Assembly (NCBI GenBank): GCA_903834675.1
Contig: CAILKC010000491.1
Location: forward strand, 1-6,015
Source of the DNA: an uncultured Victivallales bacterium
GTDB lineage: Bacteria; Verrucomicrobiota; Lentisphaeria; Oligosphaerales; JAFGRS01
DNA: 6,015 nt
Direction of reading: 5' to 3'
Position numbers and translations under genes: made by a program. Under the pieces are notes generated by a model, which was not told the DNA's origin, made no database searches, and saw only the letters and a list, made by a program, of their open reading frames with translations. This document shows positions 5,759 through 6,015 of the stretch, piece by piece (position 1 is the first letter of the stretch; each line of letters opens with the position of its first letter).

Positions 5759-6015
5759 CTGGAGCCGGCGGTCCGCTCGGGCGTAGCCAGGGCTTCCGCC
5801 GTATCTGGGGTCTTGAGACGGCGGGTACCGCGTTCCGCCGCGGCGGACCCGGAACTTTGGTGAGGCGATCGTCGCCGTGAGCTGGAGCCGGCGGTCCGCT
5901 CGGGCGTAGCCAGGGCTTCCGCCGTATCTGGGGTCTTGCGACGGCGGGTACCGCGTTCCGCCGCGGCGGACCCGGAACTTTGGTGAGGCGATCGTCGCCG
6001 TGAGCTGGAGCCGGC
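5759..6015. repeat. Tandem repeat array, 123-bp period, two full units plus a partial third
   Basis: Unit 1 covers 5759-5881, unit 2 covers 5882-6004, and the first 11 nt of a third start at 6005 and leave the window. The two units differ at one base only (A at 5816, C at 5939). Each begins CTGGAGCCGGCGG and contains three inverted repeats. The first is CGGCGG...CCGCCG with a 24-nt loop (5766-5801). The second is a perfect 14-bp palindrome TCCGCCGCGGCGGA (5834-5847). The third is GGCGA-TCG-TCGCC (5864-5876). The near identity implies recent duplication or homogenisation. The unit has stops in all three plus frames and none in the minus frames. It has no CRISPR-like repeat/spacer pattern. Confidence 0.9.

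Noticed and set aside
4772..5786. Overlapping plus-strand frames (4772-5461 and 5169-5786) over the start of the beta-helix gene
   Set aside because: Both are antisense to the signal peptide and N-terminal domain and have Arg/Ala/Pro-rich translations. They are shadows of the real gene.
5759..6015. CRISPR array
   Set aside because: The whole 123-bp unit is repeated without variable spacers, and no cas gene is present. It is a simple tandem repeat.

Overview
The window is GC-rich and carries two protein-coding genes, both on the minus strand. They are flanked by non-coding DNA full of short repeats and GC-rich hairpins. The gene content (a secreted right-handed beta-helix protein ending in a CBM9-like domain, plus a DUF4838 / alpha-glucuronidase-like protein) and the repeat-laden intergenic DNA suggest a carbohydrate-degrading bacterium of the Planctomycetes-Verrucomicrobia-Lentisphaerae type or a similar environmental lineage. 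This is inferred from family knowledge; the window contains no taxonomic marker gene.

Layout in the direction of transcription (right to left): a tandem array with a 123-bp period (5759-6015, running off the right edge) is preceded on its gene side by a shortened 28-bp copy (5731-5758). A leader of about 260 nt follows, with one plausible sigma70-type promoter (5569-5597) whose -35 box sits inside a 6+6 bp dyad. Next is the secreted beta-helix/CBM9-like gene (5470-2429, 1013 aa), a 28-nt gap with a strong Shine-Dalgarno, and the DUF4838 gene (2400-316, 694 aa). Beyond its stop, 315 nt hold no convincing gene. They contain a GC-rich hairpin that may end transcription (155-181), a degenerate 6-bp repeat (119-148), two further hairpins and a 34-bp-spaced direct repeat at the left edge.

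The two genes almost certainly form one transcript. The likely shared theme is polysaccharide handling. The first product is exported and has a beta-helix of the kind that binds or cleaves polysaccharides, joined to a sugar-binding-type domain. The second resembles the N-terminal and barrel parts of alpha-glucuronidase-like glycosidases but shows no signal peptide. The substrate cannot be read from the sequence. No SusC/SusD, sulfatase, sigma/anti-sigma or transporter gene lies in the window, so a wider locus, if any, is outside it.

I did not find a clear new defence or mobile system. The points most worth a second look are the 123-bp array with its conserved hairpin stem and variable loop, the unassigned domains of the beta-helix protein, and the pairing of the two genes.
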